DNA from: CAMDTE01 sp964504345
GTDB taxonomy: Bacteria; Bacteroidota; Bacteroidia; Flavobacteriales; Schleiferiaceae
Length of the DNA stretch: 34,364 nt
Direction of reading: 5' to 3'
Assembly: GCA_964504345.1 (NCBI GenBank)
Contig: CAZDDX010000013.1
Span: 1-34,364, forward strand
In this document: in pieces, positions 21,474 through 29,524 of the stretch
Numbering within the stretch: position 1 is the stretch's first letter
How the letters are laid out: the number at the start of each line of letters is the position of its first letter
Made by a program: the position numbers and the translations under genes
Notes under the pieces: generated by a model
What the model was told of the DNA's origin: nothing
Database searches by the model: none
Seen by the model: only the letters and a program-made list of their open reading frames with translations

Positions 21474-21481
21474 CAAAGATA
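21474..21481 (-). promoter_or_regulatory. -7 element directly before the PKD cargo gene
   Basis: Minus-strand TATCTTTG matches TAnnTTTG exactly, with only 4 nt between it and the ATG at 21469. The predicted transcription start falls at or next to the start codon, so the mRNA may be leaderless. Confidence 0.5.
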
Positions 21482-21585
21482 CGGAGTCGCCGCGCGGCTC
21501 ATGGGTGCATTTTGTGAACAGAGGGGCTCATTGAGTAACCGACGCCAAGGTCCCAAAGCGTCCGCGTGGGTTCAACACGGTTTCT

Positions 21586-23286
21586 TCAGTGAAAGGGATC
21601 CGGTGGCAGGGACTGAACGTCTACGTACAAGAGCGCGTCTACGGTGTTAAAGTCCGGGTCCCGGTTGAAGGCCAGGGCGCGCGCGTTTTGGCCCAGGTAT
21701 TTTTTGAGCAGAATGGGCAATTTGGTGCCGCCCGGCTCAATTTCTTCCAGGAGTCGGTCAAAAGATTTGAGGTCCAGGGGCGTGCTTTGTTCCAGGTAGG
21801 CTCGGTCCGACGACGTCAACCTCAGGCGAAAGGGTTTGCGCGGCTTCAAATACGCGGCCCAGTGGTGGTCCCAAAAGTGGGTCTGTACAAAGGCAAGCAA
21901 GAACCGCTGTGCGTGCTTGGAGTAGGCGTTGGAAACGGAAACGCTTCCCATGAGGTAACGTCGGTTTGCGGGATCCTGTGCGGCAAACGCGAGAATGCCG
22001 CGCCACAGGAGGTACAAGGGCAAGGGTTTCTGCTGGGCTTCCGGAACCACAAAGGCGCGCCCCATTTCCACGGTTTGGTGCAGGAAGGGGAGCAGTTCTT
22101 TTTTGATGCGGTAAAAGGCATGAAGGTAGAGACCCTGTTTGCCGTAATGAGCGAGGAGCTCATGGCCCAGCCCCAGCCGGTACGCGCCCCAAACGCATTT
22201 TAATTCGGTATTCCACAGGATGAGGTGGTAATAGGTGGCGTCAAACCGATCCAGGTCCAAAGGAAGTCCGGTTCCCTCGCCCACTCCGCGGAAGGCGGTT
22301 TCGCGCAGGCTGCCCACGGTTTCCAGAAGGCCGGGAATTTCGTCTCCGTGCGCCACGAACACCACCAGGTTGGACTGGGCCACCAAGGGCGCCTCGCGGG
22401 ACAGGTGGCGTTGTACGGCAGTTGCTAATTCGATGGGATCCGGGAGCGGAGCCACGGGGTCCTGGGTTTTGGGCGGCAAAAAGACGGTTTGCCAAAGGGT
22501 TTTAAGGTACCGCTTACTCTGCTGCAGGCGGTAGATTCGTTGGCGCAGGTTGGGGCCGTTTTCAAAGGTGAAGGGCTTGCCCAGGCGGATTTCGTAGGGT
22601 CTACGCGCGGGGCGTAGGGCTTCACGCACCAACAATCCCGTACTGAGGGGCCGGAGCAGGGCGGAGGCCAGGTAAAATCCCCACGAATTCTTTCCGAAGA
22701 AATGAGCAGGAAGTACAGGGACGTTGGCTTTTTCCAAAAAGCGAAGCACGCCGTCCGGGTAGGGACGGTCTTCAATTTTTTGGGTTTTCCATTGGAATCT
22801 GCTGACTTCTGCTGCGGGAAAAATCACCACAGCGTGTCCGTTGGCGAGCCAGTCCAAGGCGCCGCGCAGTCCGCGCAAACTGGCGGAAGGCACCGCGGAG
22901 CGCCCTTCCATGGGGTTGACGGGCAGGAGGTACGGTTGCAGGGGTTGGATGCGTTCCAGCAGCTGGTGACCCATGATTTTGACGTCTGGGCGCACGGTTT
23001 GGATAATTTCCAGCAATATTAACCCGTCCAATGCGCCCAACGGATGGTTGCAGGCCACGATGAAGGGGCCGGATTTTGGGATGCGCGCCGCATCTTTCTC
23101 GTGGAACCGATACACCACCTCTTGTTGGGTGAGGAAGGCCCGCAAGAAATCACGCGGGGGGAGATGCGCCAACGACGCATACCTTTTGTTCAAGGCCGGA
23201 AGACCCAGCCACCGGAAGAGCAGCCACCGCAGCGGACGAAGCCGAAGTACAGGGTGGAGTGCGGCAAGTTCGAGGGGCTGAATCAT
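21586..23286 (-). CDS. olsF: Bifunctional ornithine lipid synthase (OlsF-like), O-acyltransferase plus N-acyltransferase
   Basis: About 566 residues from the ATG at 23286 (an in-frame ATG at 23358 is possible). The N-terminal half is a lysophospholipid-acyltransferase-like domain with the catalytic NHPLGALDG (His ~81, Asp ~87), PVNPMEGRSA and VIFPAAEVSRF. The C-terminal half is a GNAT/haemolysin-like domain of OlsB type: LDLDRFDATYYHLILWNTELKCVWGAYRLG, then LYLHAFYRI, EMGRAFVVPEAQQKPLPLYLLWRGI, and a late MGSVSVSNAYSKHAQRFL. This fusion is the architecture of OlsF, described in Serratia and Flavobacterium johnsoniae, in which the C-terminal part acylates ornithine and the N-terminal part adds the second acyl chain. 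Product would be the phosphorus-free membrane lipid ornithine lipid. No operon partner is adjacent; it diverges from the histidine phosphatase gene. Confidence 0.85.
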   Translation of the reverse strand: MIQPLELAALHPVLRLRPLRWLLFRWLGLPALNKRYASLAHLPPRDFLRAFLTQQEVVYRFHEKDAARIPKSGPFIVACNHPLGALDGLILLEIIQTVRPDVKIMGHQLLERIQPLQPYLLPVNPMEGRSAVPSASLRGLRGALDWLANGHAVVIFPAAEVSRFQWKTQKIEDRPYPDGVLRFLEKANVPVLPAHFFGKNSWGFYLASALLRPLSTGLLVREALRPARRPYEIRLGKPFTFENGPNLRQRIYRLQQSKRYLKTLWQTVFLPPKTQDPVAPLPDPIELATAVQRHLSREAPLVAQSNLVVFVAHGDEIPGLLETVGSLRETAFRGVGEGTGLPLDLDRFDATYYHLILWNTELKCVWGAYRLGLGHELLAHYGKQGLYLHAFYRIKKELLPFLHQTVEMGRAFVVPEAQQKPLPLYLLWRGILAFAAQDPANRRYLMGSVSVSNAYSKHAQRFLLAFVQTHFWDHHWAAYLKPRKPFRLRLTSSDRAYLEQSTPLDLKSFDRLLEEIEPGGTKLPILLKKYLGQNARALAFNRDPDFNTVDALLYVDVQSLPPDPFH

Positions 23287-23411
23287 CGCGAGCGAAACTA
23301 CCGACCTTCGCGAATTTTTGTGTAAACTTTTCGTTATCAAATGCTTAAATCTCCGCACTTAGACCCAAGGGCTCCAATTTTACTTCAACTTTGCAGTAAA
23401 CATTCCCGACC

Positions 23412-23906
23412 GTGAAGACCGTTTATTTGGTTCGCCACGCCAAAAGCAGCTGGACAGACCCGCGTTTGCCGGACAAAGACAGACCGCTCAAGGGCCGGGG
23501 AATTCGGGATGCCGTGCAAATGGCGGAGGCCTTCAAAGCGACTTTGTCCCGTCCCAATCGCTTGTACACCAGTCCCGCTACGCGCGCGCTCCACACTGCC
23601 ATGCTCTTTGCGCAAAAGCTGGGCATGGCTTTGGACGATTTGGAGTTGGTGGAAGGGCTGTATTTGGCCGAGGTGGATGAAGTAATGGGCTGGCTCCGCA
23701 GCTTGCCGGACGACGTCCGAGAAATCATGGTTTTTGGGCACAATCCGGCCACCACAGAGTTGGTCAACCGTTGCGTTCGCGAGCGCATTGAAAACGTACC
23801 CACCTCCGGAATTGCCTGTCTTCGGTTCGATGCTGACAAATGGGTTGGGTTGGACTATAAGGCCAAGTTGCTCTACTTTGACTCGCCCCGGGAGCAGCGC
23901 GGTTGA
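23412..23906 (+). CDS. SixA-like histidine phosphatase family protein
   Basis: 164 residues from a GTG start at 23412. The phosphohistidine motif RHAKSSW (His 9) follows the first strand VYLVRHA. Then come DKDRPLKGRG, the TSPATRALHTA segment with a further conserved Arg, a Glu-rich helix (LVEGLYLAEVDEVMGWL), and the second catalytic His in VFGHNPATTELVN. Short branch-1 histidine phosphatases of this type include SixA, which removes phosphate from histidine phosphotransfer domains in E. coli. The substrate in this organism is not known and could be a phosphoprotein or small phosphoester. The gene is divergent from the OlsF-like gene with a 125-nt gap. Confidence 0.92.
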   Translation: MKTVYLVRHAKSSWTDPRLPDKDRPLKGRGIRDAVQMAEAFKATLSRPNRLYTSPATRALHTAMLFAQKLGMALDDLELVEGLYLAEVDEVMGWLRSLPDDVREIMVFGHNPATTELVNRCVRERIENVPTSGIACLRFDADKWVGLDYKAKLLYFDSPREQRG

Positions 23907-23971
23907 GTGTTTCCAGCGGCGGTAAGTAGGCGGACTGAAAACGTTTGATTGGGGTGTTGAACGTAGGATCG

Positions 23972-23998
23972 GTGTATTTTGTACACGAACAACGTTGT
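23972..23998. promoter_or_regulatory. Palindromes upstream of the amylase gene (LacI-like operator candidate)
   Basis: Two adjacent palindromes: GTGTATTTTGTACAC (23972-23986) and the perfect ACAACGTTGT (23989-23998). The second has the central CG core typical of LacI/GalR-family operators. TATCTTCG follows at 23998-24005, a one-mismatch -7 box. No regulator gene lies nearby. Confidence 0.4.
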
Positions 23999-24009
23999 AT
24001 CTTCGGAGC

Positions 24010-26811
24010 ATGATGAATTCCTGGACTTTTCGTATTCGGATATTTGGGGCCGTTTCCGCCGCGGTTGTTGGGACGTCGGCTTGGGGCCAAATCCTTCAAG
24101 TTACCCCGCCTTTTCCCACGGCTCAAGACACGGTAACCATTGTGTACGACGCCGCACAGGGCAATGCGGCTTTGGTGGGCGTGGCGCCCGTCTACGCGCA
24201 CACAGGGATCATCACCAGCACCAGTACGTCGCCTTCGAATTGGCAAAACGTGCAGGGCACCTGGGGGCAGGCCAGTCCGAACGTTTTGATGACGTCTTTG
24301 GGCAACAACAAGCACCGCATCAAGTACCACATTCCTACGTTTTACGGCGCACCGGCGGCGGGAGCCACCGTGCAGCAGTTGGCCTTTGTGTTCCGCAACG
24401 CGGCGGGTTCCGTGGTGGGCCGCTCCAGCGACGGGTCGGACATTTACTACCCCATATATCCGGCTAATGCGGGATTGTTGTGCGCATTCTTGGCGCCGTC
24501 GGAGGATCCAACGGTGGTGCCCGGAACGTCCATTCCACTGAGCATGGCGTCCAACCAGCCCGCGCAGTGGACCTTGACGGACAACGGCACGGTGGTGGCG
24601 CAGTCTACCGTTGCGGCGACCGCCTTTGCGCATGTCTACACCGCGGTGGCCGGGAATCACGTTTTGGTGGCTACGGCCACGGGGGCGGGCGGTTCCGTGG
24701 CACGGGACACCCTTCGCGTGTTTGGCATGCCGGCGGTAGTGACGCAAAATCCACCGACCGGATTACAGTATGGGATTAACTACCTGAACGACAGCACGGT
24801 GGCTTTGAAGTTTATGGCGCCGTTCAAAAACAGTGTTCTGGTGTTGGGCGACTTCAACGATTGGGCTCCGGACACCGCCTATGCGATGCGTCGGTCCGTG
24901 GACGGGAAAACGTGGTGGAAGATATTGCCCGCGTTGCAACCCGGGCAGCGCTACGCTTTTCAGTACCTGATCGACGGCACCCTGAAGGTTGCGGATCCGT
25001 ATTCGGAATTGATTCTGGACCCCTCCAACGACGGGGGAATTTCCGTTTTAAACAACCCCAACCCGCATCCGTACCCCACCGGCAAAACCACCGGCCAAAC
25101 CACGCTGATTCATCCGGGCAAACCGGCATACGTGTGGAAAAACACCCAATTCACGCCGCCCAGCAAGGAGAAGTTGGTCATCTACGAGCTTTTGGTGCGC
25201 GACTTTGTGACCACCCGGAGCTACAAAACCATCTTGGACACCCTGGATTACCTGCAGCGCCTGGGCATCAACGCCATCGAGTTCATGCCCACCAACGAAT
25301 TTGAGGGCAACGAAAGTTGGGGCTACAACCCCAGCTACCAAATGGCTTTGGACAAGTACTACGGCACGCCGGAACACTTCAAGGAACTGATCGACTCCTG
25401 CCACAGTCGCGGAATTGCCGTAATCTTGGACCAGGTTTTCAATCACGTTTTTGGACAAAGTCCGCTGGTGCGCATGTACTGGGACGCCACCGCCGGCAGC
25501 ACCGCCGCCAACAGCCCGTGGTTCAATGCCGTATGCCCACACCCGCCCTACTGCTGGGGATACGATTTCAACCACGATCGGCCGGAAGTGCGCGACTACA
25601 TGGACCGCATCAATACGTACTGGTTGGAGGAATTCAAGGTAGACGGTTTCCGGTTCGACTACACCAAAGGCATGACCAACGCGGGCAACGTGAGCAACAA
25701 TGCCCAGCGCATCGCCTACCTCAAGCGTTTGGCGGATACCGTATGGGCCGTCAATCCGTCGGCCTACGTTATTTTGGAGCACTGGGCGGACAACGCCGAG
25801 GAGAAGCAGTTGGCGGACTACGGAATGATGCTGTGGGGCAATACCTGTCACCAGTTTTACGAGGGCGCCATGGGCTTCCCCACCACGTCCAATTTCAGCT
25901 GGGCGTCGTACAAGAACCGCACGTGGAACCAGCCCGGACTGATCTCGTATTTGGACAGCCACGACGAGGAGCGCATTGCATTCAAGGTCAAGACGGTAGG
26001 ACGTCAAAGCAACCCCAATTATCCCGTTCGCAGTTTGGAGAATTCCATGCGACGCTTGGAGTTGGTTTCTGCCTTGGGCCACTTGATTCCCGGCCCAAAA
26101 ATGCTGTACATGTTCACTGAGCTGGGCTACGATCAGTCCATCGACAATCCGTGCCGCATCTGCAACAAGCCGCCGCGGTGGAACTACCAGCAGGTCCCGG
26201 AGCGCAAACGTTTGTACGACGTTACGTCCGAGTTGTTGAAGTTGAAGACCACGTACCCCGTTTTCAGCACGTCCAACTACCAAATCCAAGCCGGCGGTGC
26301 GGGTAAGTTCCTCAAGCTAACGGACGCAAACTCCTTCAATGCGCTGGTTTTGGGCAATTTCGACGTGTACTCCACGACCATCAACGTTCCTTTCCACCAC
26401 GTGGGTTGGTGGTACGACTACTTCTCCGGCGATTCCATTCAAGTGACAAATACTACGACACCCTTGACTTTTGGCCCGGGCGAGTACCGCATCTATACGG
26501 ACCAAAAACTGGCTACGCCGTCGGTTTTATTGGGGCAACGCGAGCAGCAGTTGGCGCCCGGGGTGGCCGTGAAGGTGTATCCGAATCCGGTGGAGGGCGG
26601 TATGCTCTTCACGGAAGTGTGGTCCAACGGACCGGTTCCGGCGTCGCAAACCTTGGTGGACGTGCACGGACGCACAGTGCGCACGGTGGATACGCCGCGC
26701 TTGGACGGTGCTCCGCTGGAGTTCCCGGTGGCGGATTTGGCCAGTGGGATCTATTTTTTGGAGACCCGCTTGGAAGGGGTGGTGCACCGCACGCGGGTGG
26801 TGGTGCCTTAA
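24010..26811 (+). CDS. Secreted GH13 alpha-amylase-family enzyme with type A T9SS sorting domain
   Basis: 933 residues from the first of two adjacent ATGs (24010). Order: signal peptide (ending TSAWGQ), N-terminal beta domains (~25-260), a CBM48-like domain (VLVLGDFNDWAP...YAFQYLIDG, ~275-345), and a GH13 TIM-barrel (~385-740). Its conserved regions are VILDQVFNHV, DGFRFDYTKG (nucleophile Asp ~550), VILEHWADN (acid/base Glu ~590) and YLDSHDEERI (Asp ~652). A beta C-domain and a type A sorting domain (~853-933: VKVYPNPVEGG, LVDVHGRTVRTV, LASGIYFLETRLEG) complete it. All catalytic residues are present, so an active alpha-glucan-cleaving enzyme is expected; exact specificity (amylase, pullulanase-like, branching) is open. 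T9SS export places it outside the cell or on its surface. There is no SusC/SusD pair next to it. Confidence 0.92.
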   Translation: MMNSWTFRIRIFGAVSAAVVGTSAWGQILQVTPPFPTAQDTVTIVYDAAQGNAALVGVAPVYAHTGIITSTSTSPSNWQNVQGTWGQASPNVLMTSLGNNKHRIKYHIPTFYGAPAAGATVQQLAFVFRNAAGSVVGRSSDGSDIYYPIYPANAGLLCAFLAPSEDPTVVPGTSIPLSMASNQPAQWTLTDNGTVVAQSTVAATAFAHVYTAVAGNHVLVATATGAGGSVARDTLRVFGMPAVVTQNPPTGLQYGINYLNDSTVALKFMAPFKNSVLVLGDFNDWAPDTAYAMRRSVDGKTWWKILPALQPGQRYAFQYLIDGTLKVADPYSELILDPSNDGGISVLNNPNPHPYPTGKTTGQTTLIHPGKPAYVWKNTQFTPPSKEKLVIYELLVRDFVTTRSYKTILDTLDYLQRLGINAIEFMPTNEFEGNESWGYNPSYQMALDKYYGTPEHFKELIDSCHSRGIAVILDQVFNHVFGQSPLVRMYWDATAGSTAANSPWFNAVCPHPPYCWGYDFNHDRPEVRDYMDRINTYWLEEFKVDGFRFDYTKGMTNAGNVSNNAQRIAYLKRLADTVWAVNPSAYVILEHWADNAEEKQLADYGMMLWGNTCHQFYEGAMGFPTTSNFSWASYKNRTWNQPGLISYLDSHDEERIAFKVKTVGRQSNPNYPVRSLENSMRRLELVSALGHLIPGPKMLYMFTELGYDQSIDNPCRICNKPPRWNYQQVPERKRLYDVTSELLKLKTTYPVFSTSNYQIQAGGAGKFLKLTDANSFNALVLGNFDVYSTTINVPFHHVGWWYDYFSGDSIQVTNTTTPLTFGPGEYRIYTDQKLATPSVLLGQREQQLAPGVAVKVYPNPVEGGMLFTEVWSNGPVPASQTLVDVHGRTVRTVDTPRLDGAPLEFPVADLASGIYFLETRLEGVVHRTRVVVP

Positions 26812-26870
26812 GTTAAGACGACACGTTCCGCGGCTTCGGCCGTGCGCGGCTGGGGGCAATCCCCAAGTAT

Positions 26871-27395
26871 TCAGCGGTTGTCTGCAGGAAACTCAGGGCT
26901 TTTCAGTGCTTCCATCACCGCATCAGCGCGGGGGTTGGGAACCGAGAAACTCAGGCTGTACAGGGCGATTTTCCATTCGCTGTTGATTTTCCGCAAAACG
27001 GCGGTGCCGCGGCAGGCGCCCATGTGGGGCGAATCCAGGCGCTCGTCCACCCATGCCGTTTGCGCGTCCAAGCCAATTTTTCGGCCGTGCGGGCGGAAGG
27101 TCCAGCCTTTGCCGTTTTGAAAGTGGGGCCGGCTCCAGGTACGAAACGCCTCTGTGGTCCAGCGCTCGGTGTCGTCGGTGCCGATGAATACCGCGGAATC
27201 CGGAACAAGTGCGCCAAAATACGCAGTGGAATCAGCGGTTGCGGCGGCTTGGTGCCAACGATCCAGAAGCGCGGCAATGGCCTTGCGCTCCTCGGCGGGA
27301 GTAGTTTCAAGCTGTTTTGGGGTAGGGGTGCAACTTATGGTTGTCCAAAGGATTGCCGCCAAGGCAAGTAGGGGGAGGACCAAGTACTTTTTCAT
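26871..27395 (-). CDS. Lipoprotein with NTF2/SnoaL-like (DUF4440) domain
   Basis: 174 residues from the ATG at 27395; upstream in-frame codons lack a sensible signal. The N-terminus is a lipoprotein signal (MKKYLVLPLLALAAILWTTISC, Cys ~22). The rest is one small alpha+beta domain of the NTF2-like superfamily: EERKAIAALLDRWHQAAATAD, TAYFGALVPDSAVFIGTDD, RTWSRPHFQNGKGWTFRPHGR, TAWVDERLDS, GTAVLRKINSEWKIALYSLSF. Similar DUF4440/SnoaL-like proteins have varied or unknown roles, so no reaction is assigned. The gene converges with the amylase gene and diverges from the PKD protein at 27484. Confidence 0.85.
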   Translation of the reverse strand: MKKYLVLPLLALAAILWTTISCTPTPKQLETTPAEERKAIAALLDRWHQAAATADSTAYFGALVPDSAVFIGTDDTERWTTEAFRTWSRPHFQNGKGWTFRPHGRKIGLDAQTAWVDERLDSPHMGACRGTAVLRKINSEWKIALYSLSFSVPNPRADAVMEALKSPEFPADNR

Positions 27396-27483
27396 GGATT
27401 TACACGGTTTTCGGTGAGCTAGATTGAGGCAGCGAAGTGGGTTATTTCGCGGGTTGTTCGTACATTTCCAGCGTTTTAAAGGT

Positions 27484-29349
27484 ATGAAAATAGGCAGGTT
27501 CTTCGTTGCTCCATGGGCAAAAGGTTGGGGCGCCGCCCGCAGGGCGGCAGCACTCGGAGCAGCGCTGTTGGGTGTGGCGTCGGGCAGCATCCACGCTCAA
27601 TCCTGCCAAATTTCCGTGACCCCCACCACCGTCAACGCTTGTGTGGGTGATCAAGTGCCCTTGCTGGTGACCGGCGGAAACGGCACCTACACCTGGGCGC
27701 CCAATGCCGCGTTGAGCTGCACCAACTGCGCTAATCCCATCGTTACCGCCAACCAGAACACCACCCTGTACGTGACGAGCGGCGGAACCGGCTCGCAGAA
27801 CGCGGTGAACGGCGCGTTTACCCAGGGCAATACCGGCTTCACGTCGCAGTACCTATACAACGCTACCAGCATCTGGAACGAAGGCACCTACGCCATCACC
27901 AACAGCGCCAATTCCGTGCACCCCAACTTTGCGGCCTGGCCGGACCACACCACCGGAACCGGATTGTACATGGCAGTGAACGGTTCCGTTACGGCCAATA
28001 AAGTCTTTTGGCAGCAGGCCGTTCCGTTGCCTCCGGGCGCGCAAGTGACCATGACCTATTGGATTTTGACCATGGCCACCCCGGCCAGTAGCGTACGCAC
28101 CAAGGTCAACAACGTTCAGGTGGGTCAGGTGCTGAGTGCGCCCTTGACCACGGGGGTTTGGACCCAGCACCAGCAGGTGTTTACGGCGGGCACCAGCGCA
28201 ACTACCCTGGTGACGTTGGAATCCGTGTACACCGCCTCCGCCGGCAACGATTTTGCCCTGGACGACATCTCTTTTGCCTACAACTGCCAGGACACGGACA
28301 CCGTGCAGGTGGTGGCCAAGCCGCGCGCGGCCCTCACCATGACCCTCACGGACACCTCCGGATGCGGAACGGTTTGTCCCACCTTCGTGGGTTCCGTTTC
28401 CGGCCAGCCCGTCACCGGTTTGAACTGGGATTTTGGCGACGGCACCACCGCAGCCGGTTTTACCCCGTCCCACTGCTATTCCACCCCCGGTACCTACACC
28501 GTGACCCTGAGCGGCACCACCTTGGGCGGCTGCACCACCACCTTGGCGCGGCCTTCCGTAACCGTTTTGCCCGGTGCCAACCTGTCTGCGGAACCCACAG
28601 ACACCACCGGTTGCGGCTCGTTGTGCGTCTCTTGGAACAACACCAGCACCTTCACGCCCGGTTATCCGTTGCAATCCGTTTTGTGGGAATTTGGCGACGG
28701 CACCTCCGATACGGCCTGGAGTCCCAGTCATTGCTACCTGGCCCCCGGGCAGTACACCGTGCGTTTGACGGTTTCCGTACAAGGAGGCTGCACCACCACC
28801 CGCACCTGGCTGCGGCAGGTGCGCATTGGGGCGTATCCGCAGATTTCGGTGGTTCCCACCCGTACCCGACTGTACCCGGACAGCGCCCAAGTAGGATTTT
28901 CCGTGGTGGGAGCACCGTCGGGCTCCACCTACGCATGGACGCTGGGCGACGGCACGCAAGCCACCACCCCGGGCCTGGTGCACACTTACGTGCCGGACAC
29001 CAACTACGCCGTTTGCCTGGTGGTGACCTCGCCCGAAGGCTGCTCGGACACCGCCTGCGTGGACCTGTGGTCTGCCGTGCGGATTGCCTTGCCCAACGTG
29101 GTGACGCCCAACAACGACAACCAAAACGACTGGTTTGTTCCGGAAGTTGTGGGCCATGACTGGCTGTCCTGGGAGGTACGGGATCGATGGGGCCAGCGGG
29201 TGTTTGAAACGGAGACGCGCGGCGCGCGCTGGGACGGTACCTCCAACGGAAGACCGGTTCCGGAAGGGGTTTACTACGTGTCCGTTAAGGCGGGCAACGC
29301 CGGCGGTTTGCGCGGGCAGGCGGCAGGCGCGGTGCACGTTTTCCGTTGA
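27484..29349 (+). CDS. PKD-repeat cell-surface protein with type B (gliding-associated) sorting domain
   Basis: 621 residues from the ATG at 27484; in-frame upstream codons give no signal peptide. After the signal peptide (ending SIHAQ) come an Ig-like Cys-containing domain (CQISVTPTTVNACVGDQ...CTNCANP, ~40-100), a jelly-roll-like carbohydrate-binding type domain (~100-275, ending FALDDISFAYNC), three PKD domains (WDFGDGTTAAG ~315, WEFGDGTSDTA ~400, WTLGDGTQATT ~482), and a type B C-terminal domain (~535-621: LPNVVTPNNDNQNDWFV, VRDRWGQRVFET, VPEGVYYVSVKAG). It should be exported by the T9SS. Type B cargo usually needs a PorP/SprF-type partner; none is adjacent, so it may use the one in the SprB-like operon or another elsewhere. 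Confidence 0.9.
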   Translation: MKIGRFFVAPWAKGWGAARRAAALGAALLGVASGSIHAQSCQISVTPTTVNACVGDQVPLLVTGGNGTYTWAPNAALSCTNCANPIVTANQNTTLYVTSGGTGSQNAVNGAFTQGNTGFTSQYLYNATSIWNEGTYAITNSANSVHPNFAAWPDHTTGTGLYMAVNGSVTANKVFWQQAVPLPPGAQVTMTYWILTMATPASSVRTKVNNVQVGQVLSAPLTTGVWTQHQQVFTAGTSATTLVTLESVYTASAGNDFALDDISFAYNCQDTDTVQVVAKPRAALTMTLTDTSGCGTVCPTFVGSVSGQPVTGLNWDFGDGTTAAGFTPSHCYSTPGTYTVTLSGTTLGGCTTTLARPSVTVLPGANLSAEPTDTTGCGSLCVSWNNTSTFTPGYPLQSVLWEFGDGTSDTAWSPSHCYLAPGQYTVRLTVSVQGGCTTTRTWLRQVRIGAYPQISVVPTRTRLYPDSAQVGFSVVGAPSGSTYAWTLGDGTQATTPGLVHTYVPDTNYAVCLVVTSPEGCSDTACVDLWSAVRIALPNVVTPNNDNQNDWFVPEVVGHDWLSWEVRDRWGQRVFETETRGARWDGTSNGRPVPEGVYYVSVKAGNAGGLRGQAAGAVHVFR

Positions 29350-29373
29350 TTTGCGGTAAATTCCGTACCTTTG
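29346..29373 (+). promoter_or_regulatory. Promoter of tRNA-Arg(CCG)
   Basis: TTG (29346-29348), a 17-bp spacer and TACCTTTG (29366-29373) match the Bacteroidota promoter, with the same -7 octamer as the other tRNA-Arg. The box ends 13 nt before the mature tRNA. It overlaps the stop codon of the PKD protein gene. Confidence 0.7.
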
Positions 29374-29386
29374 CACCCTCCAAGTT

Positions 29387-29458
29387 GGCCCTTTAGTACA
29401 ATGGATAGTATTCAGGAATCCGGATCCTGAGATATAGGTTCGATTCCTATAGGGGCTA
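29387..29458 (+). tRNA. tRNA-Arg (anticodon CCG)
   Basis: A complete 72-nt cloverleaf: acceptor GGCCCTT/AGGGGCT with discriminator A, D-stem GTAC/GTAT, anticodon stem CAGGA/TCCTG with loop ATCCGGA (anticodon CCG, reading CGG), and T-stem ATAGG/CCTAT with loop TTCGATT. CCA is not encoded. Confidence 0.95.
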
Positions 29459-29462
29459 CTGC

Positions 29463-29500
29463 AAAAAAAACCCAGGCCGCAGGCCTGGGTTTTTCTTTTT
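29463..29500. terminator. Bidirectional terminator between tRNA-Arg and beta-helix gene
   Basis: CCCAGGCC (29471-29478) pairs with GGCCTGGG (29482-29489), flanked by a run of A before and TTTTTCTTTTT after. It can stop the tRNA transcript on the plus strand and the converging beta-helix gene on the minus strand. Confidence 0.92.
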
Positions 29501-29524
29501 GCGCCCATCGGTCCCGGAGCCCCG

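Noticed and set aside
25048..26289. Open frame of 413 codons antisense to the amylase
   Set aside because: The plus strand encodes all GH13 catalytic motifs in order; the antisense product has no recognisable fold.
29387..29458. tRNA-Arg as an attachment site for an integrated element
   Set aside because: No integrase gene and no repeated copy of the tRNA 3' end was seen nearby; a terminator and ordinary genes flank it.
27853..29508. Long open frame of 551 codons on the minus strand
   Set aside because: It lies opposite the PKD/type B gene and across the tRNA-Arg. Its product is low-complexity Gly/Arg/His-rich with no signal, domain or sensible composition; it is open only because of codon bias on the other strand.
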